64,000 nucleotides of DNA, from positions 62,001 to 126,000 of the forward strand of contig NZ_JNWQ01000006.1 of the NCBI RefSeq assembly GCF_000716875.1. The letters run 5' to 3'. The notes beneath the pieces were generated by a model. That model saw nothing but the letters and a program-made list of their open reading frames with translations. It made no database searches and was not told the origin of the DNA. Within the stretch, counting starts at the first letter, position 1. The number at the start of each line of letters is the position of its first letter. The stretch is from Streptomyces novaecaesareae. Lineage in GTDB: Bacteria; Actinomycetota; Actinomycetes; Streptomycetales; Streptomycetaceae. A program made the translations under genes and the position numbers. Positions 16,558 through 25,720 of this stretch are shown piece by piece.

Positions 16558-18081
16558 ATGCCCCCCGCACGACCCGGCTCCTCCCCCAACGCCCCCGCCC
16601 CGCACGTCCGGCCCGGCGCCACGCACGTCCGGCCCAGCGCCCCCGCCCCGCACGTCCGGCCCGGCGCCACGCTGGCGACCACCGCGGCGGCGACCGCGCT
16701 GACCACCGTGGCCTACAGCGCCCCCACCGCCTCGCTCGCCGCCACCGCCCAGGCCGCCCACCTGGGCGCCTCCGGCCGTACCTGGATCCTCACCGGCACC
16801 CTGGTCGGCATCTCGGCGCTGCTGCTCACCGCCGGGAGCGCGGCCGACGACCACGGCCGCAAGCGGGTGTTCACCTTCGGCGTGCTGCTGTTCGCCGCCG
16901 CCGAGACGCTCGCCGCCCTGGCCCCCGGCGGCGCCGTCTACCTGGCCGCCCGGGTGCTGCTCGGCCTCGCCTCGGCGGCCGTCCTGGCACCGGCGCTCGG
17001 CCTGATCAGTCACGCCCACCCGCACGGGCCCGAGCGGATCCGGGCGCTCGGCGTCTGGGGCGCGGCCGTCGGCCTCGGGATCGCGATCGGCCCGGTGTAC
17101 GGCGCGCTGGTCCAGCAGTGGGCCGGGTGGCGCGCGGTCAGCGGCGGGATCGCGGCGGTCTCGGCCGTCGTGGCCGTCTGCTCCGCCATGCTCCTCACCG
17201 AGTCGCGGGCCGAACGGCCGCGCGCGCTCGATCCGTACGGGGTGCTCACCCTCGCCGCCGGGACGTCCTGCCTGATCGCCGGGCTGGCGGAGGGCCGCAG
17301 CGGCTGGGGACGACCGGCGGTGACAGTCCTGCTGGCGGGCGGGGTGCTGCTGCTGGCGGCGTTCGCCGCGGTGGAGGCAAGGGTGCGGGAGCCGATGCTG
17401 GACCTCGCGCTGTTCCGCAGCCCCGGATTCATCGCGGCCACCGGCGGGGCGCTGTTCACCGGGCTGTCGCTGGTCGGCTTCATGAGCTACCTGCCCACCC
17501 TGCTCCAGGGCGTGCTCGGCCTGTCCGGGCTTGCGGCGGGCGGTGTGCTGGCGCTGTGGTCGGGCCTGTCGGTGGTGTCCGCGCTGCAGGCCCGGCGGCT
17601 GGCGGCGCGCCTGTCCGCCACCGCGCAGGTCGCGCTGGGGCTGCTGGTCTGCGGGGTGGGCACGGCGGGCCTGTACGGGCTGTCGCCCGGCTCGTCCTGG
17701 CTGCGGCTGGCGCCGGGGCTCGCGGTCGCGGGAATCGGCAGCGGGGTGCTCAACGCGGCCCTCGCCCGGCTGGCGGTCGGCAGCGTCCCGGCGCACCGGG
17801 CGGCGATGGGATCCGGCGCCAACAGCACCTCCCGGTACCTGGGTTCGGCCCTCGGGGTGGCGGTCACCGTTGCCGTCGCCGGCTCCGCCCGCCCCTCCGG
17901 GCCCGGCCCCGACGCGGCGTCCCGCGCCCTGGCGGCGGGCACCGACCGGGCCGTCCTGGTCGCCGCCGCCCTCTGCCTGGTCGGCGCGCTGCTCGCGCTC
18001 GTCGCCCGCACCGCCGAAGCCCGCGCGGGCACGGAGCCGGCGGCGGCACCGCCCGCACGGGAGCCCACGCCCGTACGGTGA
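16558..18081 (+). CDS. MFS drug-exporter-type transporter (DHA2-like)
   Basis: 507 residues from the ATG after GGAGGG; the longer frame from 16438 crosses the operator region and is rejected. About 14 hydrophobic segments and a DHA motif-A-like loop (AGSAADDHGRKRVF, about residue 97) mark an MFS proton antiporter of the DHA2 group. The N-terminus before TM1 carries a duplicated 13-residue unit (APAPHVRPGAT) from a DNA direct repeat. The adjacent divergent HxlR regulator suggests substrate-inducible export of a toxic compound. Confidence 0.88.
   Translation: MPPARPGSSPNAPAPHVRPGATHVRPSAPAPHVRPGATLATTAAATALTTVAYSAPTASLAATAQAAHLGASGRTWILTGTLVGISALLLTAGSAADDHGRKRVFTFGVLLFAAAETLAALAPGGAVYLAARVLLGLASAAVLAPALGLISHAHPHGPERIRALGVWGAAVGLGIAIGPVYGALVQQWAGWRAVSGGIAAVSAVVAVCSAMLLTESRAERPRALDPYGVLTLAAGTSCLIAGLAEGRSGWGRPAVTVLLAGGVLLLAAFAAVEARVREPMLDLALFRSPGFIAATGGALFTGLSLVGFMSYLPTLLQGVLGLSGLAAGGVLALWSGLSVVSALQARRLAARLSATAQVALGLLVCGVGTAGLYGLSPGSSWLRLAPGLAVAGIGSGVLNAALARLAVGSVPAHRAAMGSGANSTSRYLGSALGVAVTVAVAGSARPSGPGPDAASRALAAGTDRAVLVAAALCLVGALLALVARTAEARAGTEPAAAPPAREPTPVR
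16589..16671 (+). repeat. Direct repeat in the MFS N-terminus
   Basis: The 30-base-class unit encoding APAPHVRPGAT occurs twice (about 16589-16622 and 16639-16671), with a third partial copy (HVRP) in between. Imperfect tandem duplication within coding sequence. Confidence 0.6.
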
Positions 18082-18241
18082 CGCGCGGAACGTCGATCGG
18101 TGACGCCCGGGACGTCGACCCGGCCCCCGGAGATCGCGCGACGGGCAGCGCCCCGGACCTCGCGCGACGGTACCCGGGAGGTCGCGCGGCGGTCGGCGCC
18201 CCGGATCCGTCGCACCCCCTCCGACGTGCGAGGATCCCCCC

Positions 18242-18730
18242 ATGTTGACCGTGGAACAGGGCTGGCTGGACGGGACCGACTCGGGGCTGTTCGTGCTGTG
18301 TCCGGAGGGGGCCGTCGAGGGGTGGACGGGGTGCCGGGAGGATCTGTTGGAGGCGGCCGTCGAGTACGCGGCCGCCCACCCGGAGCCCGGACACGGAGAC
18401 CTGCTGGTGCTGGGCGGTGAGCCGCTGCTGGTCGGCTGGCTGGCCGAGGAGCGGGTTTTCGTCAGGCCGCTCTACTTCGACTGCGAGGACGACCCCCGGC
18501 CGCTGGTGCGCGAGGCGCTGCGGTCGGGGGTCTGGGAGGACGGGCCGGTCCTCGGCCTGACCGCCGGGCGGTACCTGCTCACGGACGTGTTCTACGACGG
18601 CGCGGACATCCTGGAGCGCGGCGAGTACCTGACCGTCGAGGTACCGCCCGGGCGGTACCTGGTGCAGTCGCTGAAGACCGAGCCCGGCCGCCGGGCGGAG
18701 TTCCACCTGGAGCGCCTGCTGCCACGGTGA
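18242..18730 (+). CDS. Hypothetical protein
   Basis: 162 residues with no recognised family. It is acidic, lacks a signal peptide or membrane segment, and has strand-rich sequence such as LFVLCPEGAVEGW and RYLLTDVFYDGADILERGEYLTVEVPPGRYLV. The general look recalls small immunity-like proteins of actinobacteria, but no toxin gene is adjacent and I do not claim that role. ATG start close to a preceding purine-poor region; ribosome site is weak. Confidence 0.55.
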   Translation: MLTVEQGWLDGTDSGLFVLCPEGAVEGWTGCREDLLEAAVEYAAAHPEPGHGDLLVLGGEPLLVGWLAEERVFVRPLYFDCEDDPRPLVREALRSGVWEDGPVLGLTAGRYLLTDVFYDGADILERGEYLTVEVPPGRYLVQSLKTEPGRRAEFHLERLLPR

Positions 18731-18809
18731 GCGGCCGCCCGGGGCCGCGTGCGAAGATGGCAGGGCTGGTGGGAACGATCTCCGGACGCCCCTGGACGGT
18801 TCTCTGGCC

Positions 18810-21800
18810 ATGGTGGACGACAACGCGCAGCGCGCGGGGGAACCGCGGCAGGACGCCCTGCAGATGGTGCCGATCGCGACCGCGCTGATCGCGGCCGACG
18901 GGCGGATCCTGCACTGGAGCAGCGACGCGGAGGCACTGCTCGGTCACCCTGTGGAAGAGGCAGTCGGGGCGAAGGCCGCCAAGCTGCTGACCTCCGACGA
19001 CGAGCGGCCCGAGGTGCTGGAGCTGTTCCGGCAGATCCTGGAGGGCCGGCCCTGGACCGGCGTCTTCCCGGTGCGCCACCGGGACGGGCACCTGGTCAAC
19101 CTGGAGTTCCGCACCCACCCGATCCGCGGGCCCGGCGGTGAACCGCTGGTGCTGGCCGTCGCCTCCGAGGTGACCACGCTGCGCCGGATCCAGGCGGACC
19201 TGGCCGTCCTGGACGGCTTCTTCACCCAGTCCCCGGTCGGCATGGCGGTGTACGACACCGAGTTGCGCTTCGTCCGGCTGAACGAGGCGCTGGCCCGGGC
19301 GAACGGACTGACCGCCGAACAGCACCTGGGCCACCGGCTCACCGAGGTGCTGCCGGGGATCAACGGCGCCGAGTCCGAGGCGGTGATGCGCGAGGTGCTG
19401 GCGAGCGGCGAGCCGGTCCTGGACACCCGCTCGCACGGCCGCACCCCGGGCGACCCCCAGCACGACCACGCCTGGTCGGCCTCCTACTTCCGGCTGGAGG
19501 ACCGCAGCGGCCGGGTGCTGGGGGTGAGCGCGACGGTCATCGACATCACCGAGCGCTTCCGCGCCGACGCCCGGGCGGCCCGCGCCCAGGAACGGCTCGC
19601 CCTCCTCGTCGACGCGACCGCCTCCATCGGCACCACGCTCGACCTGCGGCAGACCGCGCGGGAGTTGGCCGACGCCATGGTGCCCAGGGTGGCCGACATC
19701 AGCGGGGTGTTCGCGCTGGAGGCGCTGGTGGCGGGCCGCAACGTCGAGCCGCCCGAGGCGGACGTCCCGCAGCTGGTGCGCCGCCTGGCGCTGGCCACCG
19801 CCGACCCGCTCTACCCGTCCGAGGCGCTGCCGGTGGACGCCGTCTACGAACTGCCGCCCGACTCCTCGTACTCGCGCGCGCTGAGCACCGGGCGGACGGT
19901 GGTGGTGCCGTCCTGGGAGCTGCCGGCGCTGAGCGAGGGCATCAACGAGAGCCGCCGGCAGGCCTTCCTCGGGGACCGCCCGCGCTCGGTGCGGATCACC
20001 CCGCTGGTGGCGCGCGGCACCACGCTCGGCATGGTGGTGTACTCGCGGCGCGGCGACCGCGAGTCCTTCGCGGAGGCCGACATCACCCTCGGCGACGAGC
20101 TGGCCTCACGGGCCGCCGTCGCGCTCGACAACGCCCGGCTGTACCTGCGCCAGCACCAGACCGTGCTGGCCCGCCAGCAGGCGCTGCGCGAGGCGAAGGC
20201 CGCGCAGGAGCGCCTGGCGCTGGTCAACGTGGCCTCCACCCGGATCGGCACCACCCTCGATCTCGCCCAGACCGCCCAGGAGTTGGCCGAGGTGGCGACG
20301 CCCAGACTGGCCGACACAGTGGTGGTGGAGGTGCTGGAGGAGCTGGTCCGCGGCGAGCGTGAGGCCAGGCCGCCGGCGGACGGCTCGGCGCTGCTGCGGC
20401 GGATGGCCTTCCACTCGGTGCACGGCTCGACCCTGGAGCCGATCGCCCGCACCGGCAACGTGCACCGCTTCCATCCCGGTTCGCCGTACGCGTGGAGCCT
20501 GGCGCACCGCAAGCCGGTGATGGTGCCGCGGATGGACGAGCAGGGCCTGGCCTGGTTCGCCGACGATCCGGTGCGCACCGCCGCCGTACGGGAGCAGAAC
20601 GTGCGCTCGTTCATGGTGGTGCCGCTGATCGCGCGCGGCACGTCGGTCGGTGTCGCGGGCTTCTACCGCACGCTCGTCGAGCGCCCGTACGAGGACGACG
20701 ACCTCGCGCTGGCCGGGGAGTTGGCGGTGCGGGCCGCCGTCTCGATCGACAACGCGCTGCTGTTCACCCGCGAGCGCGACGCGGCCGCGGCCCGGCAGCG
20801 GGCGCTGGACGAGGCCTGGGCGGCCCAGCAGCGGCTGTCGCTGCTCAACGAGGCCAGCAACCGGATCGGCACCACGCTCGATCTGCACCGCACCGCCCAG
20901 GAGTTGGTGGAGGTGGTGATCCCGCGCTTCGCCGACTTCGTCACCGTGGACCTGCGCGACGCGGTGCTCAGCGGCGAGGAGCCCGGGCCCGTCCCAGCCG
21001 AGGGAACGATACTGATGCGGGCGGTGGCGGTCGGCGAGGTGGCCCCGGACGGCAGCATGACGGGGGCCGCCGACCAGGTGGGCGAGACCTCGCAGTCCGC
21101 CCAGGTGTACGCCCAGAGCCTGCGCACCCGGCGCTCGATCCTGGTGTCCGAGGTGACCGAGGAGGAGCTGCGCCGGATCGTCGCCTCCCCCGACCGGGTG
21201 CAGCCGGGCCTGGAGGCCGGGGTGCACTCGTACCTGATGGTGCCGCTGGTCGCGCGCGGACAGGTGCTGGGCGGCGCCGAGTTCGTCCGCACCCGCAACC
21301 CGGCGCCGTTCGGCCCGGCGGACCGCTCACTGGCCGAGGAGCTGGCCGCCCGCACCGCGCTCGCGATCGACAACGGGCGCCTCTACCGGCGCGAGCGGGA
21401 CACCGCGCTCACCCTGCAGCGCAGCCTGCTGCCGCAGGAGGTGCACCGCACCCTCGGCCTGGACATCGCCTACCGCTACCTGCCCAGCAGCGTGGTCAGC
21501 GAGGTCGGCGGCGACTGGTTCGACGTCGTCCCGCTCTCCTCCGGGCGAGTCGCCCTGATCGTCGGGGACGTGATGGGCCACGGCATCCGTGCCGCCGCCA
21601 CCATGGGCCAACTCCGTACAGTGGCACGGACGTTGATCACCCTGGACCTGGACCCGGCGCGGGTGCTGCTCCGGCTGGACGAGGCCACCATGACCGTCGG
21701 CGAGGGCCAGTTCGCCACCTGCGTCTGCGTGGTGTACGACCCGGTGGACCGCCGCTGCACCGCGGCCTGCGCCGGGCACCTGCCGCCCGTGGTCGCCGAC

Positions 21801-22493
21801 ACCGAGGGACGGGCCCGCCTGGTCGAACTGCCCACCGGCGCGCCCCTCGGCGTCGGCGGAGTCCCCTTCGAGAGCGCGGAGTTCACCCTCCCCGAGGAGG
21901 GCATCCTGGTGCTCTACACCGACGGGCTGGTCGAGCGCCGGGGCCGCGACCTGGACGAGGGGCTGCAACTGCTCTGCCGTACGGTCGCCGACCGGCGCGG
22001 CTCACTGGAACAGACCTGCGACGCCGTGCTGACCGGACTCACCGGCCGCACCAGCGAGGACGACATCGCCGTCATCATGGCGCAGGTGCGCCCGCACGGC
22101 GCGGACCGGATCGCCACCCTGCCGCTCACCGGCGACCGCGCGATGGTCGCGCACTCGCGCCGCTTCACCCGCGAGACGCTGAACGCGTGGGGGCTCGACG
22201 CGCTCGCCGACTGGGCCGAACTGCTCACCAGCGAGCTGATCACCAACGCCCTGGTGCACGCCGGATCCCCCACCCAGCTACGGCTGTTCTGCAACCGGGT
22301 GCTCACCGTCGAGGTCGCCGACCAGGAGGCCGAGGCGCCCCGGATCCGCCGCGCCCGCACCGAGGACGAGGGCGGGCGCGGCATCCACCTGGTCAACGAA
22401 CTCGCGCACCGCTGGGGCAGCCGCCGGACCGGGGACGGCAAGGTGGTCTGGTTCGAGCTGGAGCTGCCGCCGGGCGGCTCCTCGACCGCCTGA
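18810..22493 (+). CDS. Multi-sensor PP2C phosphatase (PAS-PAS-GAFx3-SpoIIE-HATPase)
   Basis: 1,227 residues, cytosolic. Domains in order: PAS (about 10-125), PAS (about 129-245), three homologous GAF modules (about 250-460, 466-670, 674-865), a SpoIIE/RsbU PP2C phosphatase (about 870-1090, with EVGGDWFDVVPL and LIVGDVMGHGIRAA metal-binding motifs, and VLYTDGLVERR), and an RsbW-like ATPase (about 1100-1220, with ELITNALVHAG N-box and DEGGRGIHLVNELA). Such proteins act in anti-anti-sigma partner switching, dephosphorylating an antagonist while the C-terminal kinase-like domain may phosphorylate one. The three GAF modules each start with RLxLxxxAxxxIGTTLDLxxTAxEL, a clear internal triplication. 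A terminator follows. Confidence 0.92.
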   Translation: MVDDNAQRAGEPRQDALQMVPIATALIAADGRILHWSSDAEALLGHPVEEAVGAKAAKLLTSDDERPEVLELFRQILEGRPWTGVFPVRHRDGHLVNLEFRTHPIRGPGGEPLVLAVASEVTTLRRIQADLAVLDGFFTQSPVGMAVYDTELRFVRLNEALARANGLTAEQHLGHRLTEVLPGINGAESEAVMREVLASGEPVLDTRSHGRTPGDPQHDHAWSASYFRLEDRSGRVLGVSATVIDITERFRADARAARAQERLALLVDATASIGTTLDLRQTARELADAMVPRVADISGVFALEALVAGRNVEPPEADVPQLVRRLALATADPLYPSEALPVDAVYELPPDSSYSRALSTGRTVVVPSWELPALSEGINESRRQAFLGDRPRSVRITPLVARGTTLGMVVYSRRGDRESFAEADITLGDELASRAAVALDNARLYLRQHQTVLARQQALREAKAAQERLALVNVASTRIGTTLDLAQTAQELAEVATPRLADTVVVEVLEELVRGEREARPPADGSALLRRMAFHSVHGSTLEPIARTGNVHRFHPGSPYAWSLAHRKPVMVPRMDEQGLAWFADDPVRTAAVREQNVRSFMVVPLIARGTSVGVAGFYRTLVERPYEDDDLALAGELAVRAAVSIDNALLFTRERDAAAARQRALDEAWAAQQRLSLLNEASNRIGTTLDLHRTAQELVEVVIPRFADFVTVDLRDAVLSGEEPGPVPAEGTILMRAVAVGEVAPDGSMTGAADQVGETSQSAQVYAQSLRTRRSILVSEVTEEELRRIVASPDRVQPGLEAGVHSYLMVPLVARGQVLGGAEFVRTRNPAPFGPADRSLAEELAARTALAIDNGRLYRRERDTALTLQRSLLPQEVHRTLGLDIAYRYLPSSVVSEVGGDWFDVVPLSSGRVALIVGDVMGHGIRAAATMGQLRTVARTLITLDLDPARVLLRLDEATMTVGEGQFATCVCVVYDPVDRRCTAACAGHLPPVVADTEGRARLVELPTGAPLGVGGVPFESAEFTLPEEGILVLYTDGLVERRGRDLDEGLQLLCRTVADRRGSLEQTCDAVLTGLTGRTSEDDIAVIMAQVRPHGADRIATLPLTGDRAMVAHSRRFTRETLNAWGLDALADWAELLTSELITNALVHAGSPTQLRLFCNRVLTVEVADQEAEAPRIRRARTEDEGGRGIHLVNELAHRWGSRRTGDGKVVWFELELPPGGSSTA

Positions 22494-22516
22494 CCGCGAT
22501 CCGGCCCGTGGTCGCT

Positions 22517-22543
22517 CCGGGACTGACCCGAGGTCGGTCCCGG
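22517..22543. terminator. Bidirectional terminator
   Basis: 12-bp stem CCGGGACTGACC / GGTCGGTCCCGG (one G-U pair) with a CGA loop in the 51-base gap between the convergent phosphatase and QueA-like genes. Confidence 0.7.
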
Positions 22544-22544
22544 A

Positions 22545-23639
22545 TCAGTCCGGCAGGAGGAGGTTGACGTCGCCGAACTCGTGCCAGAGGTAACGGTGTT
22601 GGACGGCGGCGCGGTAGCAGGCGGTGAGGAGGGGGCGGCCGGCGACGGCGGCGAGCATCAGGAGGTGGGAGGCGCGGGGTTCGTGCCAGCCGGTGAGGAG
22701 GCCGTCGACGGTGCGTACGCCGCGCTCGGGGGTGATGACCAACTCCGTCCAGCCGTCGGCCTCCTGGAGCGTGCCGTCCGGTCCGGCGGCCGACTCCAGG
22801 GCGCGGACCACGGTGGTGCCGACGGCGATCACCCGGCCGCCCCCGGCCCGGACGTGGCCGGCCAGCCGGGCGGTGGCGGCCGGGACGCGGAAGCGCTCCG
22901 CATACGGAGTCTCGTGCGCCTCCGGCGAGGCCACCCCGGTGTGCAGGGTGACCGGCGCGACGAGCACCCCCCGGCCGGCCAGCCGGGCCACCACCTCCGC
23001 GCTGAACGGGCGGGCGGCGCTGGGCATTTCACTGCTGCCGGGGACGGTCGCGAAGACCGTCTGGTAGGCCTCGATCGGCCACTCGCGGTCCACGTAGCCG
23101 TACCGGATCGCCCGGCCGTGCAGCGCCAGGTAGGGCAACAGCGGGGCGGGCAGGGCGAGTTCAGCGCGCCAGAGGCGGGCGGTGAAGGCCCCGGTCAGCA
23201 CCGCCGTGCCGCCTGCGGGCAGGGCGACCCGCAGGCCCGCCCGGGCCGGGGACTCCTCCGGCGGGTAGTACGCCGCCGCCTCCCCGGGCACGACGCGGCG
23301 CAACTCGACCAGATGGGCGCCGTTCCGGTCCGGCTGGGCGGAGGAGAGGTGCACGGCGACGGGCGTGCCGTCGGGCAGCCGGCCGGGCAGCGCGGCCGGC
23401 AGGGTGGCCGAGTTGTTGACCACCAGGAGGTCCCCCGGGCGCAGCACCTCGGGCAGGTCGGTGAAGCGGCGGTGCTCGACGGCACCGGTGGCGCGCCGGC
23501 CGACCAGCATCCGGACCCCGTCCCGGGCTTCGCCGCGCGCCTCCGCGGGTGCGTGGGCGGAGAGTTCGGGCGGGACGTCGAGGTCGAGGCCGAGGTCGGC
23601 GTGGTCGGCGTGGTCGGTGTGGTCGGTGAGTGCGGTCAT
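22545..23639 (-). CDS. QueA-like S-adenosylmethionine:tRNA ribosyltransferase-isomerase family protein
   Basis: 364 residues. QueA-family landmarks are present: RPGDLLVVNNSATLPA (cf. the family's GDLLVFNDTKV), GRAIRYGYV, a SAARPFSAEVVARL block (cf. AGRHFT) and a final VTLHTGVASPEAHETPYAERF region. QueA makes epoxyqueuosine on tRNA, but no tgt or queC-F gene is seen here, and key residues differ (VNNSA in place of FNDTK; PSAARPF in place of PTAGRHF). I therefore regard it as a QueA-like paralogue, possibly with a different reaction. Start ATG overlaps the SDR stop by 4 bases (23636-23639), so the two are coupled. Confidence 0.75.
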   Translation of the reverse strand: MTALTDHTDHADHADLGLDLDVPPELSAHAPAEARGEARDGVRMLVGRRATGAVEHRRFTDLPEVLRPGDLLVVNNSATLPAALPGRLPDGTPVAVHLSSAQPDRNGAHLVELRRVVPGEAAAYYPPEESPARAGLRVALPAGGTAVLTGAFTARLWRAELALPAPLLPYLALHGRAIRYGYVDREWPIEAYQTVFATVPGSSEMPSAARPFSAEVVARLAGRGVLVAPVTLHTGVASPEAHETPYAERFRVPAATARLAGHVRAGGGRVIAVGTTVVRALESAAGPDGTLQEADGWTELVITPERGVRTVDGLLTGWHEPRASHLLMLAAVAGRPLLTACYRAAVQHRYLWHEFGDVNLLLPD

Positions 23640-24460
23640 CGGCCACCCCGGTCCGCGGCCGCGACGGCCAGGGGCTGCCCGGCCGGGGCGGCCAAGTGGT
23701 CGGCCGGGGCGGCCAGGTCCTCGGCCCGGTAGCGGCCGGACGGTGTGCGGTCGCGGAGCAGGCCGAGCAGGATCGGCGCCACCCGATCGGGCAGCGGCTC
23801 GCCGGAGATGTCCTCGCCCGGGCTGGCCTCCTGGAGCATCCGGGTGCGCATGCTGCCCGGGTCGACCGCCCAGACCCGCAGCTCCGGCTCCTCCCGGGCG
23901 AGGACGGCGGTGGCGAGGTCGAGCGCGGCCTTGCTGGCGCCGTAGCCGCCCCAGCCGAGGTAGGGCTCCACGGCGGCGTCGGAGCTGATGTTGAGGACGG
24001 CGCCGGCGTGGGCGCGCAGTTGGGGCAGGACGAGCTGGGTGAGGGCGATCGGGGCGAGCGCGTTGACCTCGAAGGTCTCCAGCAGGTCCGGCAGCGGGTA
24101 GTCGGCCAGCCGGGGCAGCGGCTCGGAGCCGGGGGCGGGGGCGCCGTTGAGCGTGCCGGCGTTGTTCACCAGCAGGCTCGCCCCGCCGAGGCGCTCGGCG
24201 GCCTGGGCCAGGCGGGCGCGGTGGTCGTCGTCGACGATGCTGCCGGGCAGGGCGACGACCTCGGTCACGGCGGCCAGCTCCGCCTCGGCGGCGGCGAGTT
24301 CGGCCGCGCCCCGGGCGGTGATCACCAGCTGCCAGCCCTCGGCGGCGAGGGCGTGCGCGAGGGCCAGGCCGAGGCCCCGGGAGGTGCCGGTGACCAGGGC
24401 GACGCGGGCGGCGTTCGGTGCGGCGGTGTGCGATGCGGCGGTGCGCAGTGCTGTGTTCAT
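23636..24460 (-). CDS. SDR family oxidoreductase
   Basis: 274 residues. Classical short-chain dehydrogenase: TGTSRGLGLALA cofactor loop (about 25-36), NNAG (about 98-101), catalytic SS in ISSDAAVEPYLGWGGYGASKAALD with YxxxK (YGASK, about 170), and DPGSMRTRM. An NADP-dependent role is likely. It is the first gene of a two-gene unit with the QueA-like protein. Confidence 0.88.
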   Translation of the reverse strand: MNTALRTAASHTAAPNAARVALVTGTSRGLGLALAHALAAEGWQLVITARGAAELAAAEAELAAVTEVVALPGSIVDDDHRARLAQAAERLGGASLLVNNAGTLNGAPAPGSEPLPRLADYPLPDLLETFEVNALAPIALTQLVLPQLRAHAGAVLNISSDAAVEPYLGWGGYGASKAALDLATAVLAREEPELRVWAVDPGSMRTRMLQEASPGEDISGEPLPDRVAPILLGLLRDRTPSGRYRAEDLAAPADHLAAPAGQPLAVAAADRGGR

Positions 24461-24602
24461 GCCGCAACGATGGCGCCGCCGGGGCGGGCGGCGGATCGGT
24501 CGCCGGGACCGGGACCCGGTCGGACGTTGGGCCTAGATCGGCGGACGGTCCTAGGTCTCGACGCCAGGTCTCGGCGCTGGGACTCCGCGCTGGGACTCGG
24601 CG

Positions 24603-25562
24603 CTAGGACTCGCTGTCGGGCCCTTCGGTCCAGCCCTGCGGGTCGGTCCAGGCGGCCAGCGTGCGGCGGGTCTCGAAACGGCGCTCGCGGCCGGTCAGCG
24701 GGTCGGTGAACTCGACCACCGAGGCGAGCAGTTGCAGCGGGCGGCGGAAGTCGTCCGGGGCCGGTTCCGGGAGCACCACCGGGTACACCGGGTCGCCGAG
24801 GATCGGCAGTCCGAGACCGCTCATGTGAAGCCGCAGCTGGTGGGTGCGTCCGCTCAGCGGGCGCAGCCGGTAGCGGGCGAGGCCGTCGCGGCGCTCCAGC
24901 AGGTCGATCCGGCTCTCGCTGTTCGGCGGTGCGTCGATCTCCTGTGCGGCGATCACCCCGCGCTCCTTGACGATGTGGCTGCGTACGGTGCGCGGCAGGC
25001 TCAGCTCCGGGTCGTACCCGGCGATCGCCTGGTACTCCTTGCGCACCAGGCGGTCGCGGAACAGCGTCTGGTAGGCACCGCGGTCCTCGGGGCGCACGAT
25101 GAACATGGCCAGGCCGGCGGTGAGCCGGTCCAGGCGGTGCGCGGGGCTGAGCGCGGGCAGGTCGAGGGTGTGCCGCAGCCGGGAGAGGGCCGTCTCCGTG
25201 ACGTGCCTGCCGCGCGGGGTGGTGGCCAGGAAGTGCGGCTTGTCGACGACCACCAGGTACTCGTCGCGGTGCAGCACGACCAGCTCGAACGGGACGTGCA
25301 CCTCGTCCGGGAGGTCGCGGTGGAACCACAGGTGCGCACCGGGGCGAAACGGTTCGTCCGGGGCGATCGGGCCGTGCTCCCCGACGATCTCGCGGTCGCG
25401 CAGTGCCGCGTCGATCCGCGCGGGCGGGACGGTGGGCAGCCGGTCCACCAGGTGGTCCCGCACGGTCGGCCAGGAGCCTTCGAGCGGCAGCCGCAGGTGC
25501 ACCGGGTCCACACCGTGGCGCTGCGGGAGGGGGGAGGCCGGGCGGCGGCTCTTGCGTCTCAT
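24603..25562 (-). CDS. RluA-family pseudouridine synthase
   Basis: 319 residues. The catalytic aspartate motif HRLDRLTAGL is at about 141-150 and GRTHQLRLHMSGLGLPILGDPVY at about 240-262, both diagnostic of the RluA/RsuA-like fold. It isomerises uridine to pseudouridine in rRNA or tRNA. An N-terminal region of about 80 residues replaces a typical S4 domain. Start at ATG encoding MRRKSRRP. Divergent from the SpoIIE phosphatase gene to its right. Confidence 0.9.
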   Translation of the reverse strand: MRRKSRRPASPLPQRHGVDPVHLRLPLEGSWPTVRDHLVDRLPTVPPARIDAALRDREIVGEHGPIAPDEPFRPGAHLWFHRDLPDEVHVPFELVVLHRDEYLVVVDKPHFLATTPRGRHVTETALSRLRHTLDLPALSPAHRLDRLTAGLAMFIVRPEDRGAYQTLFRDRLVRKEYQAIAGYDPELSLPRTVRSHIVKERGVIAAQEIDAPPNSESRIDLLERRDGLARYRLRPLSGRTHQLRLHMSGLGLPILGDPVYPVVLPEPAPDDFRRPLQLLASVVEFTDPLTGRERRFETRRTLAAWTDPQGWTEGPDSES

Positions 25563-25720
25563 GTCCCGGCCCAGCGTAGTGCGCGCCGCCGGCGGGCCCG
25601 CGGCCGAGGTGCTGACCCGGGGCCGGGCGAGGAGAGTGGACCGAGGCCCTCGCTCCGCCGGGGGCCTTCGACCGGCTGCCGGACACCTGTCGGATCAGCT
25701 GCTGGACCACTGGAGGACGC

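Noticed and set aside
18242..18730. Immunity protein of a toxin system
   Set aside because: No adjacent toxin, no motif I can name; left as hypothetical.
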